64,000 bases of DNA from Ignavibacteriota bacterium. GTDB lineage: Bacteria > Bacteroidota > Ignavibacteria > SZUA-365. The notes beneath the pieces were generated by a model. It was given only the letters and a program-made list of their open reading frames with translations, had not been told where the DNA came from and ran no database searches. Position numbers and translations under genes: made by a program. Position 1 is the first letter of the stretch. Each line of letters starts with the position of its first letter. Location: assembly GCA_016218045.1 (NCBI GenBank), contig JACRFB010000013.1:124001-188000 (forward strand), given 5' to 3'. This document shows, piece by piece, positions 1 through 7,871 of this stretch.

Positions 1-1
1 A

Positions 2-268
2 TCCATTCGTGGAGGCAAGTATGTGTGGGTGTACGATCCTGGCTCCGACGGCCTGATGTACTACGCGCATCTACGAGAAGTTTCCTGTGTGATTGGGCAA
101 TTCGTTGGACCGGGTGATCTGCTCGGTACTGTTGGACGAACTGGAAAAAATGCTTTTCCGCACAGATCTCCGACACATCTGCATTTGATGTTTCTTGCGA
201 TGAACAACGGTCACCCACGACCAGAGGATATTTTCGCCGATCTCAAAAAGGCGATGCTCGCACGTTGA
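2..268 (+). CDS. M23 family metallopeptidase, C-terminal fragment (5' end outside window)
   Basis: The reading frame is open from the window edge to a TGA at 266-268, so only the last 88 residues are visible. They carry the end of a LytM/lysostaphin-type M23 domain: a YYAHLR strand, the turn GTVGRTGKNA, and THLHLMF, whose HLH supplies a zinc ligand and a catalytic histidine. The family cleaves peptide cross-links in murein, or acts as a degenerate activator of other murein hydrolases. The N-terminal half of the active site lies outside, so activity cannot be judged. The internal ATG at 23 is not a credible start because the domain is already under way. Confidence 0.85.
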   Translation, partial: SIRGGKYVWVYDPGSDGLMYYAHLREVSCVIGQFVGPGDLLGTVGRTGKNAFPHRSPTHLHLMFLAMNNGHPRPEDIFADLKKAMLAR

Positions 269-356
269 TTCGCCACAACGCGGCCTACTCGCACTGTCCG
301 ACAACACCGACCGACAGACTACTGCAGACACGCTCAACACACACAGAGAACTCAGC

Positions 357-995
357 ATGAACCGGCGACAGTTTTTCCGATTCGGGTTGTCCGGACTCAA
401 AGAATCGGTCAAGAAATCCGCTCCGGAAATAGTGCGGCCCGCACTGGGCGTTTTGCCATTTGACGTGACTATCCTCACAGATAAACCCGAAGTTGCGGAG
501 ACGGTCGCCGGCGAATTACTCCGAGAACATTTTGGTGAGCGGATGATTCGTCTCAAACAAAGCGTGTTATCTGGAGTCTACCCCGGTGGCGTGTTGCTTC
601 ATGAACGGAACATTCTCCGATCGCACTACGATGGCGTCTCCCTCTTTCATGGCGCACTCGGGCTTCTGGAAAGGGAGCTTGGTCTTCCCGCGATGCAAAA
701 CAATCCTACCTTGATCCGTTTTACGAATATCATGCCTCCGATGAGTAGAAGTGTCGAGGTGTTCCGCAGAGAGGAGATGTTGCTTGCACTCCCACTATCG
801 GAAAACGGGAACTTCGATATCGAGGGCGAATGCGGTACGCTGCGGTTGACAGTGCATGCGGGCTCCTTTCGGATCTCCGATGCACAGTGCAGACATAAAA
901 CCTGTATAGCACATCCCCCGATAATCACCCCGGGACAACGGATCACGTGCGTACCGAATGCAATAACCGCAATTGTTGGTGCACATTTGGGATAA
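357..995 (+). CDS. Exported Tat-like protein with C-terminal NusG domain II-like fold
   Basis: 212 residues. The N-terminus reads MNRRQFFRFG, a twin-arginine-type start, but no long hydrophobic stretch follows, so export is uncertain. Residues about 154-205 match the NusG domain II-like family: a basic beta segment, then three cysteines (Cys178, Cys183, Cys198) in the usual places and the closing CVPNAITAIV strand. Known members are small membrane-anchored or redox-associated proteins of unknown role. Residues 30-150 are not recognised. The gene starts 88 bases after the M23 peptidase and may be cotranscribed with it. The cysteine arrangement suggests metal or Fe-S binding, which is inference. 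Confidence 0.65.
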   Translation: MNRRQFFRFGLSGLKESVKKSAPEIVRPALGVLPFDVTILTDKPEVAETVAGELLREHFGERMIRLKQSVLSGVYPGGVLLHERNILRSHYDGVSLFHGALGLLERELGLPAMQNNPTLIRFTNIMPPMSRSVEVFRREEMLLALPLSENGNFDIEGECGTLRLTVHAGSFRISDAQCRHKTCIAHPPIITPGQRITCVPNAITAIVGAHLG

Positions 996-1128
996 TTGAT
1001 CCTGACATCTTTTTTTAATCCTGTGTATCTTGCGCAGTTTCTTGGAGAGTCACGATGGCATCGTGCGGACCGCACTGCCGGGTTGGAGTGTTTCATCACA
1101 CTTGTTCAACGTCCCGCGAAATACCCCC

Positions 1129-2580
1129 ATGCTGAGAAGGCCGCTTCCTCTCGCAATTCTCTTTTTCTGTGCGACGCAGTGTACGTTCGCGCAGTATGAT
1201 GCCGACCATCCTGAGGATTCGGTCTATGCATCACCCGGTAGAATCGGGCTTGGTCTTCGCTTCGGTGCTGTGCGTTTTATCGGTGATGTCAAAGACAGGT
1301 CTGACTTCGAAGGAACAAGCACTCCTTTCCACCTCGGTGCCGATGTATTGCTCCATTACCGGTTGTGGCAAGCCGTCCAGGGAACAAACGCCATGCGGAT
1401 CGGCCTCGAAGCGGCCGCTGGATTCCGCGCGTTGGGTGCGTCGCACCGGACCTACGAGTTTCGCACCGATGTGTATCCGGTCAGCGGATCTGCAACCATC
1501 GAGTTTTACTCCATGGCAGCACTCCGGCCGTTTGTATCCGTTGGCATCGGTGCATTGCCGTACCGCATGAAGGAGGTTAGAAACATCCTTACTGGGGAGA
1601 GGGCGAAGGATGCCACCGGGACAAGCTCGGGTGTGGCATTCTGGGTACCACTGCGGATCGGTCTTCGATACACGATTTCACCGAGAATTGACGTGCTTGG
1701 AACAATTGAACGATCGGTCACCCTGACGGATCGTCTCGACGGTATTGCGAGCAGCAGTCTGGATTGGATGAACGACAATTTCGATTTTTTCTCCGTCGGC
1801 GTGGCGTGGTATTTCCTGAGCTCAAATAACACCGACCCATATGGCGACAACATCTATACTCAGCCGGTAGTGGTCGCCGTCGATCCGGCGCGTGATAGCG
1901 ATTCCGACGGGCTCCGAGACCTGGAGGAAATCACGGAATACAAGACCGATCCCTATAATGCGGATAGTGACGGAGACGGGTTGCGGGATGGCGAAGAAAT
2001 CGTAACGCACAAAACGCGGCCTTTGTTGGCTGATACGGATGGTGACGGGGTGCCCGATGGCCGCGAAATAATGTTGAAACTTCAGCCGCTCGCTCGTGAC
2101 AGCGATGGGGACGGAATATCTGACGGTACGGACGACTGCCCCGACCAGCCAGAAACCGTCAACGGCTACAAAGATGCCGATGGATGCCCAGACGAGGTCG
2201 AGCGTGGCGAGCTTCTCTTCCAACGACTCGGTGATATCATGATCCTCGAGAATGTGGAGTTTGAAAGCGGGAAAGCCGTCCTACTCAAGGAATCACTCCC
2301 AACACTGGATAAAGTAGCCAAGAATCTGTTGGATAATCCGAAGGTCAATATCGAAATTCGGGGCCATACAGACTCAACGGGAGATTTCGAAAAGAACATT
2401 CTCCTTTCCGCTCAACGGGCCGAATCAGTCAAAGCGTACATCGTCTCTCGGGGGGTTGATGAACGTAGGATAGAAACTCAAGGATTTGGCCCCTCTCAAC
2501 CCGTGGCGCCGAATTCTACCGTTGAGGGACGTCAGCGAAACCGCCGGATCGAATTTCGGATTACCCGCTTCGACGACTAA
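1129..2580 (+). CDS. OmpA family outer-membrane protein with thrombospondin type 3-like repeats
   Basis: 483 residues from the ATG at 1129, chosen because it opens a clean signal peptide ending in FAQ. A TTG further upstream at 1030 would bury that signal. Residues about 25-245 are a predicted beta-barrel. Residues 250-355 hold repeated Asp-rich loops of the DSDGDGLRDGEE type, which bind calcium in thrombospondin type 3 repeats. Residues 365-480 are an OmpA domain with IEIRGHTDSTG and RNRRIEFR, the peptidoglycan-binding motif. It should tie the outer membrane to murein. A TATCTTG box at 1026-1032 may be its -7 element. The barrel part is duplicated in the next gene. Confidence 0.88.
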   Translation: MLRRPLPLAILFFCATQCTFAQYDADHPEDSVYASPGRIGLGLRFGAVRFIGDVKDRSDFEGTSTPFHLGADVLLHYRLWQAVQGTNAMRIGLEAAAGFRALGASHRTYEFRTDVYPVSGSATIEFYSMAALRPFVSVGIGALPYRMKEVRNILTGERAKDATGTSSGVAFWVPLRIGLRYTISPRIDVLGTIERSVTLTDRLDGIASSSLDWMNDNFDFFSVGVAWYFLSSNNTDPYGDNIYTQPVVVAVDPARDSDSDGLRDLEEITEYKTDPYNADSDGDGLRDGEEIVTHKTRPLLADTDGDGVPDGREIMLKLQPLARDSDGDGISDGTDDCPDQPETVNGYKDADGCPDEVERGELLFQRLGDIMILENVEFESGKAVLLKESLPTLDKVAKNLLDNPKVNIEIRGHTDSTGDFEKNILLSAQRAESVKAYIVSRGVDERRIETQGFGPSQPVAPNSTVEGRQRNRRIEFRITRFDD

Positions 2581-2751
2581 ACGCAAGGTCCGAGTCCAAA
2601 CCCTCGGGAATGAATCGAAATCCTTGCTGTTTTTGCGCAAACGGAGATCCGTCTTGCAATAATGGCATTGGCGTGCGAGTCGGTTTGTAATTGTAACATG
2701 GGAACAACTTAGAACTTCGGTGCGTATAATGGATGAGGTACGTTTTTTGCA

Positions 2752-2779
2752 TTGACGACGTACCTCTGCCGTATATTTC
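2752..2779 (+). promoter_or_regulatory. Putative promoter, FCB type, for the barrel paralog
   Basis: TTG at 2752-2754 and TATATTTC at 2772-2779 are separated by 17 bases, resembling the TTG / TAnnTTTG promoter of Bacteroidota. It lies 23 bases before the start codon at 2803, and a GGAGGAG ribosome site sits in between at 2790-2796. Assigned by eye; no transcript start is known. Confidence 0.45.
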
Positions 2780-2802
2780 CTGAAAAACCGGAGGAGTCAT
2801 CA

Positions 2803-3642
2803 ATGCGCACCGTGTCGGTACTTGTTATCGCCGTAATTTTTTATGGTTTCCTTCTTACCAGCGGGTATTCCCAGAATATTGTTGAAAAAAGAACAACGCC
2901 CTTCGAGGGGTTACCGTTTGCCGGGGAATATTACGGACTTCGAATAGGAACAGTGCGTTTTGTGGGCGATGTAAAAAATGTGACCGAATTTCAGGGCTCT
3001 TCAACGCCGTTTCACGGTGCGTTCGATGCGTGGTATCGAAAGGCGCTTATAGCTTTCGGTGTCGAATCCCAATACCTCGTGAGTGATCTTGAACTCTCGG
3101 CGGGGTATCGATTCCTGCACGGAGAACACTCTCTGTATGAGTTCAGAACTTTCGCATTTCCTCTAAGCGCGTCGGTGACAGGAGAGTTGTTACTTCATAG
3201 AAGTATACGTCCGTTTATCTCGCTTGGAGCAGGGCTGGTTCCCTACGATTTGAAGATAGTCGATATCGATCCATCCATACTTGCTTCACGCATGGTCAGC
3301 GGATCGGAGATGGGTGTTGGAATCTGGTTCCCAATCAGATGCGGCATCCATATCGCTGTAAGTGATGCAGCCGATCTCTCTGTCTCCCTGGAACGATCGA
3401 TCACCCTAACGGACCGGATGGATGGCATTATTTCAAACGGTCTGGATTGGATGAACGATAACTTTCAAACAATCTCTGTGGGAATCGCCGTGCATTTAAG
3501 TCCGGCACCCAACTCCATTGTGCTCGATATGTCTGACCCACCAAGTGAGATTGATGGCAATTCGACCGTGGCGGATGGAGAGGGTGGAAAGGAAGATGCC
3601 GATCCGGAGTCCGACGAGGATGGTCGAGACAGCGGAAAATGA
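2803..3642 (+). CDS. Outer-membrane beta-barrel protein, paralog of the upstream OmpA barrel
   Basis: 279 residues from the ATG at 2803, set by a strong GGAGGAG site 7 bases upstream. A signal peptide ends near GYSQ. The barrel follows the upstream OmpA protein closely: VRFVGDVKN and SSTPFH match VRFIGDVKD and TSTPFH, and the stretch LERSITLTDRMDG with LDWMNDNF is nearly identical. The calcium repeats and the OmpA domain are missing. In their place is a short, very acidic tail (residues about 245-279, many Asp/Glu). The pair looks like a tandem duplication in which this copy has no murein anchor. Substrate or partner is unknown. Confidence 0.72.
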   Translation: MRTVSVLVIAVIFYGFLLTSGYSQNIVEKRTTPFEGLPFAGEYYGLRIGTVRFVGDVKNVTEFQGSSTPFHGAFDAWYRKALIAFGVESQYLVSDLELSAGYRFLHGEHSLYEFRTFAFPLSASVTGELLLHRSIRPFISLGAGLVPYDLKIVDIDPSILASRMVSGSEMGVGIWFPIRCGIHIAVSDAADLSVSLERSITLTDRMDGIISNGLDWMNDNFQTISVGIAVHLSPAPNSIVLDMSDPPSEIDGNSTVADGEGGKEDADPESDEDGRDSGK

Positions 3643-3674
3643 CCGGTGCATCACATGAGCCAAGCGAGAATTCA

Positions 3675-4037
3675 TCAGAGCAATGCGGCCCACTCGTCCT
3701 CTTGAAAACCAACGGTCACAAGTTTTGACGATCGCACGATCGGTCGTTTTATGAGCATAGGATCTGCCAGGAGCGCTTCTATTATCTGCGGTCCTGAAAG
3801 TGAGGCGGCTTTCGCGCTCCATCCGCCATCGCGATACGATGCGCCTGAAGTGTTCAACATTTTTTTTGGGTGAGAGACGGATGCGAGGGCGCTTTGCAGA
3901 AGACTCTGTGACGGAGGAGTTTCGCGCAGATTCCTGAATTCGAATTCCACGCCGTGCTCGATCATCCAAGCAATCGTTTTTTTCACAGTGCCGCAGGTGG
4001 GAATGCCCCAAATCTCTACAGAGTTTTTTTTCGCCAT
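3675..4037 (-). CDS. ArsC/Spx family protein
   Basis: 120 residues with the thioredoxin-like fold of the arsenate reductase/Spx/YffB family: N-terminal WGIPTCGTVKK with the reactive Cys15, then the family's central RNLRETPPS segment and the RPIVRSSKLVTVGF strand near residue 100. The CxxC of redox-sensing Spx is absent (Cys15 is followed by Gly-Thr), so a YffB-like or glutathione/glutaredoxin-dependent reductase is more likely than a transcription factor. It is convergent with the barrel paralog (32 bases apart) and lies downstream of the exonuclease gene on the same strand. Confidence 0.8.
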   Translation of the reverse strand: MAKKNSVEIWGIPTCGTVKKTIAWMIEHGVEFEFRNLRETPPSQSLLQSALASVSHPKKMLNTSGASYRDGGWSAKAASLSGPQIIEALLADPMLIKRPIVRSSKLVTVGFQEDEWAALL

Positions 4038-4089
4038 GACTGCTTCCTCTTGTTTCGCGGGTTGTACTTCAGCGGGTGATACTTCCGAC

Positions 4090-4884
4090 TCAGTGTGCTT
4101 TTTTAGCGGGGAGTCGTCCGGCCAGAGCTTCGCGTAGAACCCTTTTCAGAGAATCTGGGAAATTTTCCTTAATCACCCACTCGAGGTAACGCGGATCCTT
4201 GTGAAGGATGTCACGCAGTTCACTCCCTCGATACTTACCAAAGGTGAGTACGGCACGATCACCATCCCAGACTATTTTCCCATCCGAGTCAATCCACGAT
4301 GGGTCCTTAGGATGTACTTCGGCTTCAAGTTCCGGGATGGTCGTAGGTAGATCGTCGTATCGTCGCAACTGGGATTCAAACACCTCGATGGTGGCCTGAA
4401 CGTCGGCCAGAGCGCCATGCGCGCCGTCATGCTGTTTCCCGCAATAGTAGCGGTACGCTGCGGTGAGATCTCTCGGTTCGCGTGTATGAAAAATCGTCTG
4501 AACGTCCACTACATGTACCGATTCCGTGTCGAAGGAAATCCCGACCCGCTCAAATTCCTGCGCAAGCAGCGGAAGGTCGAATCGGCGGACATTGTATCCG
4601 GAAAAATCGCAGCCGCGAAGAAAATCTCGGATAGTCGGAGCAAGTGCGCGGAATGTGGGCTCAAAAACGACATCCTCGTCCGATATTCCGTGGACCGCTG
4701 TTGAAGAGGCCGGTATGGGGATCTCGGGGTTGACACGAGAGAGAAACGATTTCGCTTTTCCACCGGGGAGTAGCTTTATGATGGCGATCTCAACAATACG
4801 ATCGTTCATCACGGACGTACCCGTTGTTTCCAGATCAAAGAAAGCCAGCGGCCGCGAGAGCGCGAGAGTGTGCGTGTGTGTCAT
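4090..4884 (-). CDS. 3'-5' exonuclease, DNA polymerase III epsilon-like, with extra C-terminal domain
   Basis: 264 residues. Exo motif I is FFDLETTG (Asp17, Glu19), motif II lies in SGYNVRRFDLPLL near residue 100, and motif III is HGALADVQAT near residue 165, all intact, so the DEDDh nuclease should be active. Residues about 205-255 form a second small domain with FGKYRGSELRDI and DPRYLEWVI. This domain is found at the end of many stand-alone exonucleases of the ExoX or dnaQ-like class and its role is unclear. It is therefore probably an accessory DNA repair or proofreading nuclease rather than the replicative epsilon subunit. Confidence 0.88.
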   Translation of the reverse strand: MTHTHTLALSRPLAFFDLETTGTSVMNDRIVEIAIIKLLPGGKAKSFLSRVNPEIPIPASSTAVHGISDEDVVFEPTFRALAPTIRDFLRGCDFSGYNVRRFDLPLLAQEFERVGISFDTESVHVVDVQTIFHTREPRDLTAAYRYYCGKQHDGAHGALADVQATIEVFESQLRRYDDLPTTIPELEAEVHPKDPSWIDSDGKIVWDGDRAVLTFGKYRGSELRDILHKDPRYLEWVIKENFPDSLKRVLREALAGRLPAKKAH

Positions 4885-5026
4885 ACGGTGGTGATTTGAA
4901 TCTAAAAGGTACGGAATAGAATGCGGATGGAAAAAGGCGTCATTAGCGTGGTAACGTGCCGGGATGCGGATTCCGTATTACTCGCCGAGGGACTATCTTA
5001 GTTCCGCACAACATGAGGCGCAAGCA

Positions 5027-5683
5027 ATGTCCATTATCACCGTCGAGCGCGCGGTCCTTAAGAAAAACGACGAGATCGCCGCGGAAAACCGCGCGTACTT
5101 CCGCGGGAATGGGACGTTTGTCGTCAACCTGCTTAGCGGTGCGGGCTCTGGAAAAACGAGTATTCTTGAACGCAGCATAGACGTTTTAAAGAGTCGATTA
5201 CGTCTCGCGATAATCGAGGGAGATGTCCAAACGGACAACGACGCACGGCGAATTGCAGCGCACGATGTGCCCGTAGCGCAAATTATCACAAATGGTTTGT
5301 GCCACCTGGAGGCAAATCTTGTCCAGAACGCGTTGCACAGCTTACCGGAAAAACTAGAGCTCTGTATCATCGAGAACGTTGGAAACCTCGTCTGTCCAGC
5401 CAGCTATGATCTGGGTGAGGACGTCAAGGTAACGGTCTTGAGTACTACGGAGGGCGACGACAAGCCATTAAAATATCCGGCCATGTTCCGGCGCTCCGAT
5501 GTGCTCATCGTAAATAAAATGGACCTCCTCCCGTATGTGCGCTTCGATACAGACGCGTGTATCGCTTATGCGCACAGCATAAATCCGGCACTCACAATTT
5601 TCCGTACGTCGTGTACGACAGGTGAAGGTATCGATGATTGGTGCGTCTGGTTGCTCGAGGCGGCACAAAACCGCAGAGTGTAA
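5027..5683 (+). CDS. hypB: Hydrogenase nickel incorporation GTPase HypB
   Basis: 218 residues from the ATG at 5027. The G-domain is complete: P-loop GAGSGKTS at 38-45, EGDVQTDNDA, GLCHLEA with the metal-binding Cys-His pair, ENVGNLVCPASYDLGE, TEGDDKPLKYP and the guanine-specificity NKMD. HypB loads nickel into NiFe hydrogenases with HypA, using GTP hydrolysis for release. There is no histidine-rich nickel-storage stretch at the N-terminus. No hypA, hydrogenase subunit or other hyp gene adjoins it; hypE lies about 56 kb away. A weak GAGGCG is the only ribosome site seen. Confidence 0.95.
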   Translation: MSIITVERAVLKKNDEIAAENRAYFRGNGTFVVNLLSGAGSGKTSILERSIDVLKSRLRLAIIEGDVQTDNDARRIAAHDVPVAQIITNGLCHLEANLVQNALHSLPEKLELCIIENVGNLVCPASYDLGEDVKVTVLSTTEGDDKPLKYPAMFRRSDVLIVNKMDLLPYVRFDTDACIAYAHSINPALTIFRTSCTTGEGIDDWCVWLLEAAQNRRV

Positions 5684-5770
5684 ACCACGATGAGTGTCGT
5701 CAAACTTCGTTATACACGGATTGGATAAATCCTACTTAGAAACTGTGTCAGAATATCTGGAGGAAAACCC

Positions 5771-6952
5771 GTGGACATGATCAAAGAAAAACTCGCTCAG
5801 GCGGTTGAGATTCTCAAAGAGAAAAAAATTGATGCGTGGCTCACCTTCGTGCGCGAAAGCGCCACGATGCCCGATCCCATGATCGATATCGTGATTGGGC
5901 AGCATGCAACATGGCAGACGGCATGGATCATTACCCGCAAGGGCGAAACAATTTGTATCGCCGGCAGTCTGGATGTTGAAGCGATTAAGGACAAAGGTCT
6001 GTTTCAGGAAGTAATCCCGTACGTGCAGGGCATAGGTCCGCAGCTTCTTCGTGTCCTTGATTTTCTCAAGCCAAAAAAAATCGCAGTCAATTTCTCGATG
6101 GATTCTGTTGTCGCCGACGGTTTGACACACGGCATGTACTTACAGCTCATGAAACATCTGGAAGGGACCAAATACTCGGAGCGGATCGTCTCGGCGCAAG
6201 AAATTGTATCGGCCCTGCGCGGAAGAAAAGCTCCGGCGGAGATCGCGAACATCAAGAAAGCGATCTCACTTACACTCGACATCTACAACAAGGTTACCGG
6301 ATTTCTTCGCATCGGGAAAACCGAACAGGATGTGGCGCAGTTCATTCTGAAGCAGGTCAAGGCGTTGGGTGTAGACCTGGCATGGGGGGCCGATCACTGC
6401 CCGGCTGTATTCACCGGTCCGGAACACGCAGGAGCACACTTTGGGCCGACTGCTCGAAAGATCGAAGGCGGGCACGTTCTGAACATCGATTTCGGTATCA
6501 AGGTGAACGGTTACTGTTCCGATCTTCAGCGTACGTGGTACATTAGAAAAAAAGGGGAGAAGCAACCGCCAAAGGAGGTGCTGCGCGGCTTCGCCGTCAT
6601 ACGTGATTCCATTCGACACGCGGCCGAGTACCTTGCACCCGGAGTCGTTTCATGGAAGGTGGATGATGTGGCGAGGTCATTCATAGTGAAGAACGGATAC
6701 CCGGAATATCCACACGCGCTGGGACATCAGGTGGGTCGCGCAGCGCATGATGGTGGTGTTGGGCTCCTGCCTCGTTGGGAACGCTACGGCAAACTGCCGT
6801 TCGGACGTATCGAAGAGGGGCAGGTGTTCACCATCGAGCCGCGTTTGCCGATAGAAGGATATGGTGTTGCCACCGTGGAAGAAATAGTGTGGGTCACCAG
6901 TACCGCAACAGTGTTTCTCTCCAAGCCGCAGACTGCTCTTTGGGTTGTCTGA
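5771..6952 (+). CDS. M24 family metallopeptidase (Xaa-Pro aminopeptidase-like)
   Basis: 393 residues. The GTG at 5771 is preferred over the ATG two codons later because GGAGG at 5759-5763 sits 7 bases before it. An N-terminal creatinase-like domain (about 1-150) precedes the pita-bread domain. Metal-ligand motifs are visible: LNIDFGIKVNGYCSDLQRT (two Asp), HALGHQVGRAAHD (His), and FTIEPRL plus VEEIV (two Glu). It should remove N-terminal residues next to proline, or act on peptides with similar geometry, in the cytoplasm, as no signal peptide is seen. Confidence 0.9.
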   Translation: MDMIKEKLAQAVEILKEKKIDAWLTFVRESATMPDPMIDIVIGQHATWQTAWIITRKGETICIAGSLDVEAIKDKGLFQEVIPYVQGIGPQLLRVLDFLKPKKIAVNFSMDSVVADGLTHGMYLQLMKHLEGTKYSERIVSAQEIVSALRGRKAPAEIANIKKAISLTLDIYNKVTGFLRIGKTEQDVAQFILKQVKALGVDLAWGADHCPAVFTGPEHAGAHFGPTARKIEGGHVLNIDFGIKVNGYCSDLQRTWYIRKKGEKQPPKEVLRGFAVIRDSIRHAAEYLAPGVVSWKVDDVARSFIVKNGYPEYPHALGHQVGRAAHDGGVGLLPRWERYGKLPFGRIEEGQVFTIEPRLPIEGYGVATVEEIVWVTSTATVFLSKPQTALWVV

Positions 6953-7001
6953 TCGCTGAAGGGTTGTACTTGCGGATCTTTTTCGTGAACCACGCGTGCC
7001 G

Positions 7002-7009
7002 TATCTTTG
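7002..7009 (+). promoter_or_regulatory. TAnnTTTG-type -7 box upstream of the FKBP gene
   Basis: TATCTTTG at 7002-7009 is a perfect match to the FCB-group -7 consensus TAnnTTTG. No clear -33 TTG at normal spacing was found, so this is a tentative promoter giving a leader of about 95 bases before the start at 7110. Confidence 0.35.
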
Positions 7010-7109
7010 TTGCTTGCGTATCGTGCTGACGCACGGTTCCGAGACGCTGCGGGCTGAGAGAATCATCGAACGCGCGTTTCATCAACACTTGAACAACAAC
7101 GAGGATTGT

Positions 7110-7802
7110 ATGCGTATCGCTCTTTTCCTTCTTCTGGCAGCGGCCTTAGCCGTGCCTGAAGTGCTCGCCCAGAAACCCGTCGAATTAAAAACCCGCCGCG
7201 ACAGCGTGAGCTACGCCATCGGAATGAATATCGGACAGAACTTCAAGCTGCAGTCGATCGACGTAGATCTGACCATACTCTCAGCCGCGATGGAAGCTGT
7301 GATCAAAGGCGGACAGACGGCAATGACCGAAGATCAGGCGGGCCAGTGCGTCATGTCGTACCAGCAGGAAATGATGGCGAAACAGGAAGCAGAACGAAAA
7401 ATATCCGGAGCGAAAAACAAAGCTGAGGGTGATTCGTTCCTGGCTGAAAACAAGAAGAAAGACGGAGTGAAAACCACCGAAAGCGGCCTTCAGTACAAGG
7501 TCCTCGTGGAAGGCACGGGTCCCAAGCCCACAGCGAGCGACAAGGTAAAGACGCATTACAGTGGAAAACTCATCGACGGAACCGAATTCGACAGTTCCTA
7601 TAAAAGAGGCGAACCCGCCGTTTTCCCGGTCACAGGCGTGATCAAGGGATGGACCGAAGCGCTGCAGATGATGACCGTTGGCTCCAAGTGGCAGCTCTTC
7701 ATCCCGTCCGAGCTTGCATATGGTGAGCGCGGAGCAGGGCAGACCATCGGACCAAACGCGGCCCTGGTCTTCGACATCGAGCTACTCGGAATTGAGAAAT
7801 AA
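7110..7802 (+). CDS. Exported FKBP-type peptidyl-prolyl cis-trans isomerase
   Basis: 230 residues from the ATG at 7110, after a GAGGA site. A signal peptide ends near VLAQ. Residues about 27-110 match the dimerising FKBP N-terminal domain (VSYAIGMNIGQNF), and 125-228 are the catalytic FKBP domain (LIDGTEFDSSY, GVIKGWTEALQMM, PSELAYGERGAG, LVFDIELL). The aromatic pocket residues appear present. This is the FkpA/Mip architecture, a periplasmic folding helper. A terminator follows, so it is probably a single-gene unit. Confidence 0.93.
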   Translation: MRIALFLLLAAALAVPEVLAQKPVELKTRRDSVSYAIGMNIGQNFKLQSIDVDLTILSAAMEAVIKGGQTAMTEDQAGQCVMSYQQEMMAKQEAERKISGAKNKAEGDSFLAENKKKDGVKTTESGLQYKVLVEGTGPKPTASDKVKTHYSGKLIDGTEFDSSYKRGEPAVFPVTGVIKGWTEALQMMTVGSKWQLFIPSELAYGERGAGQTIGPNAALVFDIELLGIEK

Positions 7803-7823
7803 TCCGAGTCACAGAGTGGCTAT

Positions 7824-7850
7824 AAGGCCGGGCACGCACCCGGCCTTTTT
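7824..7850 (+). terminator. Rho-independent terminator after the FKBP gene
   Basis: A 9-bp perfect stem (AAGGCCGGG / CCCGGCCTT) with a 6-base loop is followed by a T run. It starts 22 bases after the stop codon. Confidence 0.9.
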
Positions 7851-7871
7851 ATTTACCTCACAGAACGGGTA

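Noticed and set aside
1030-1128. TTG start upstream of the OmpA gene
   Set aside because: It would put 33 residues before the signal peptide; the ATG at 1129 gives a normal signal sequence.
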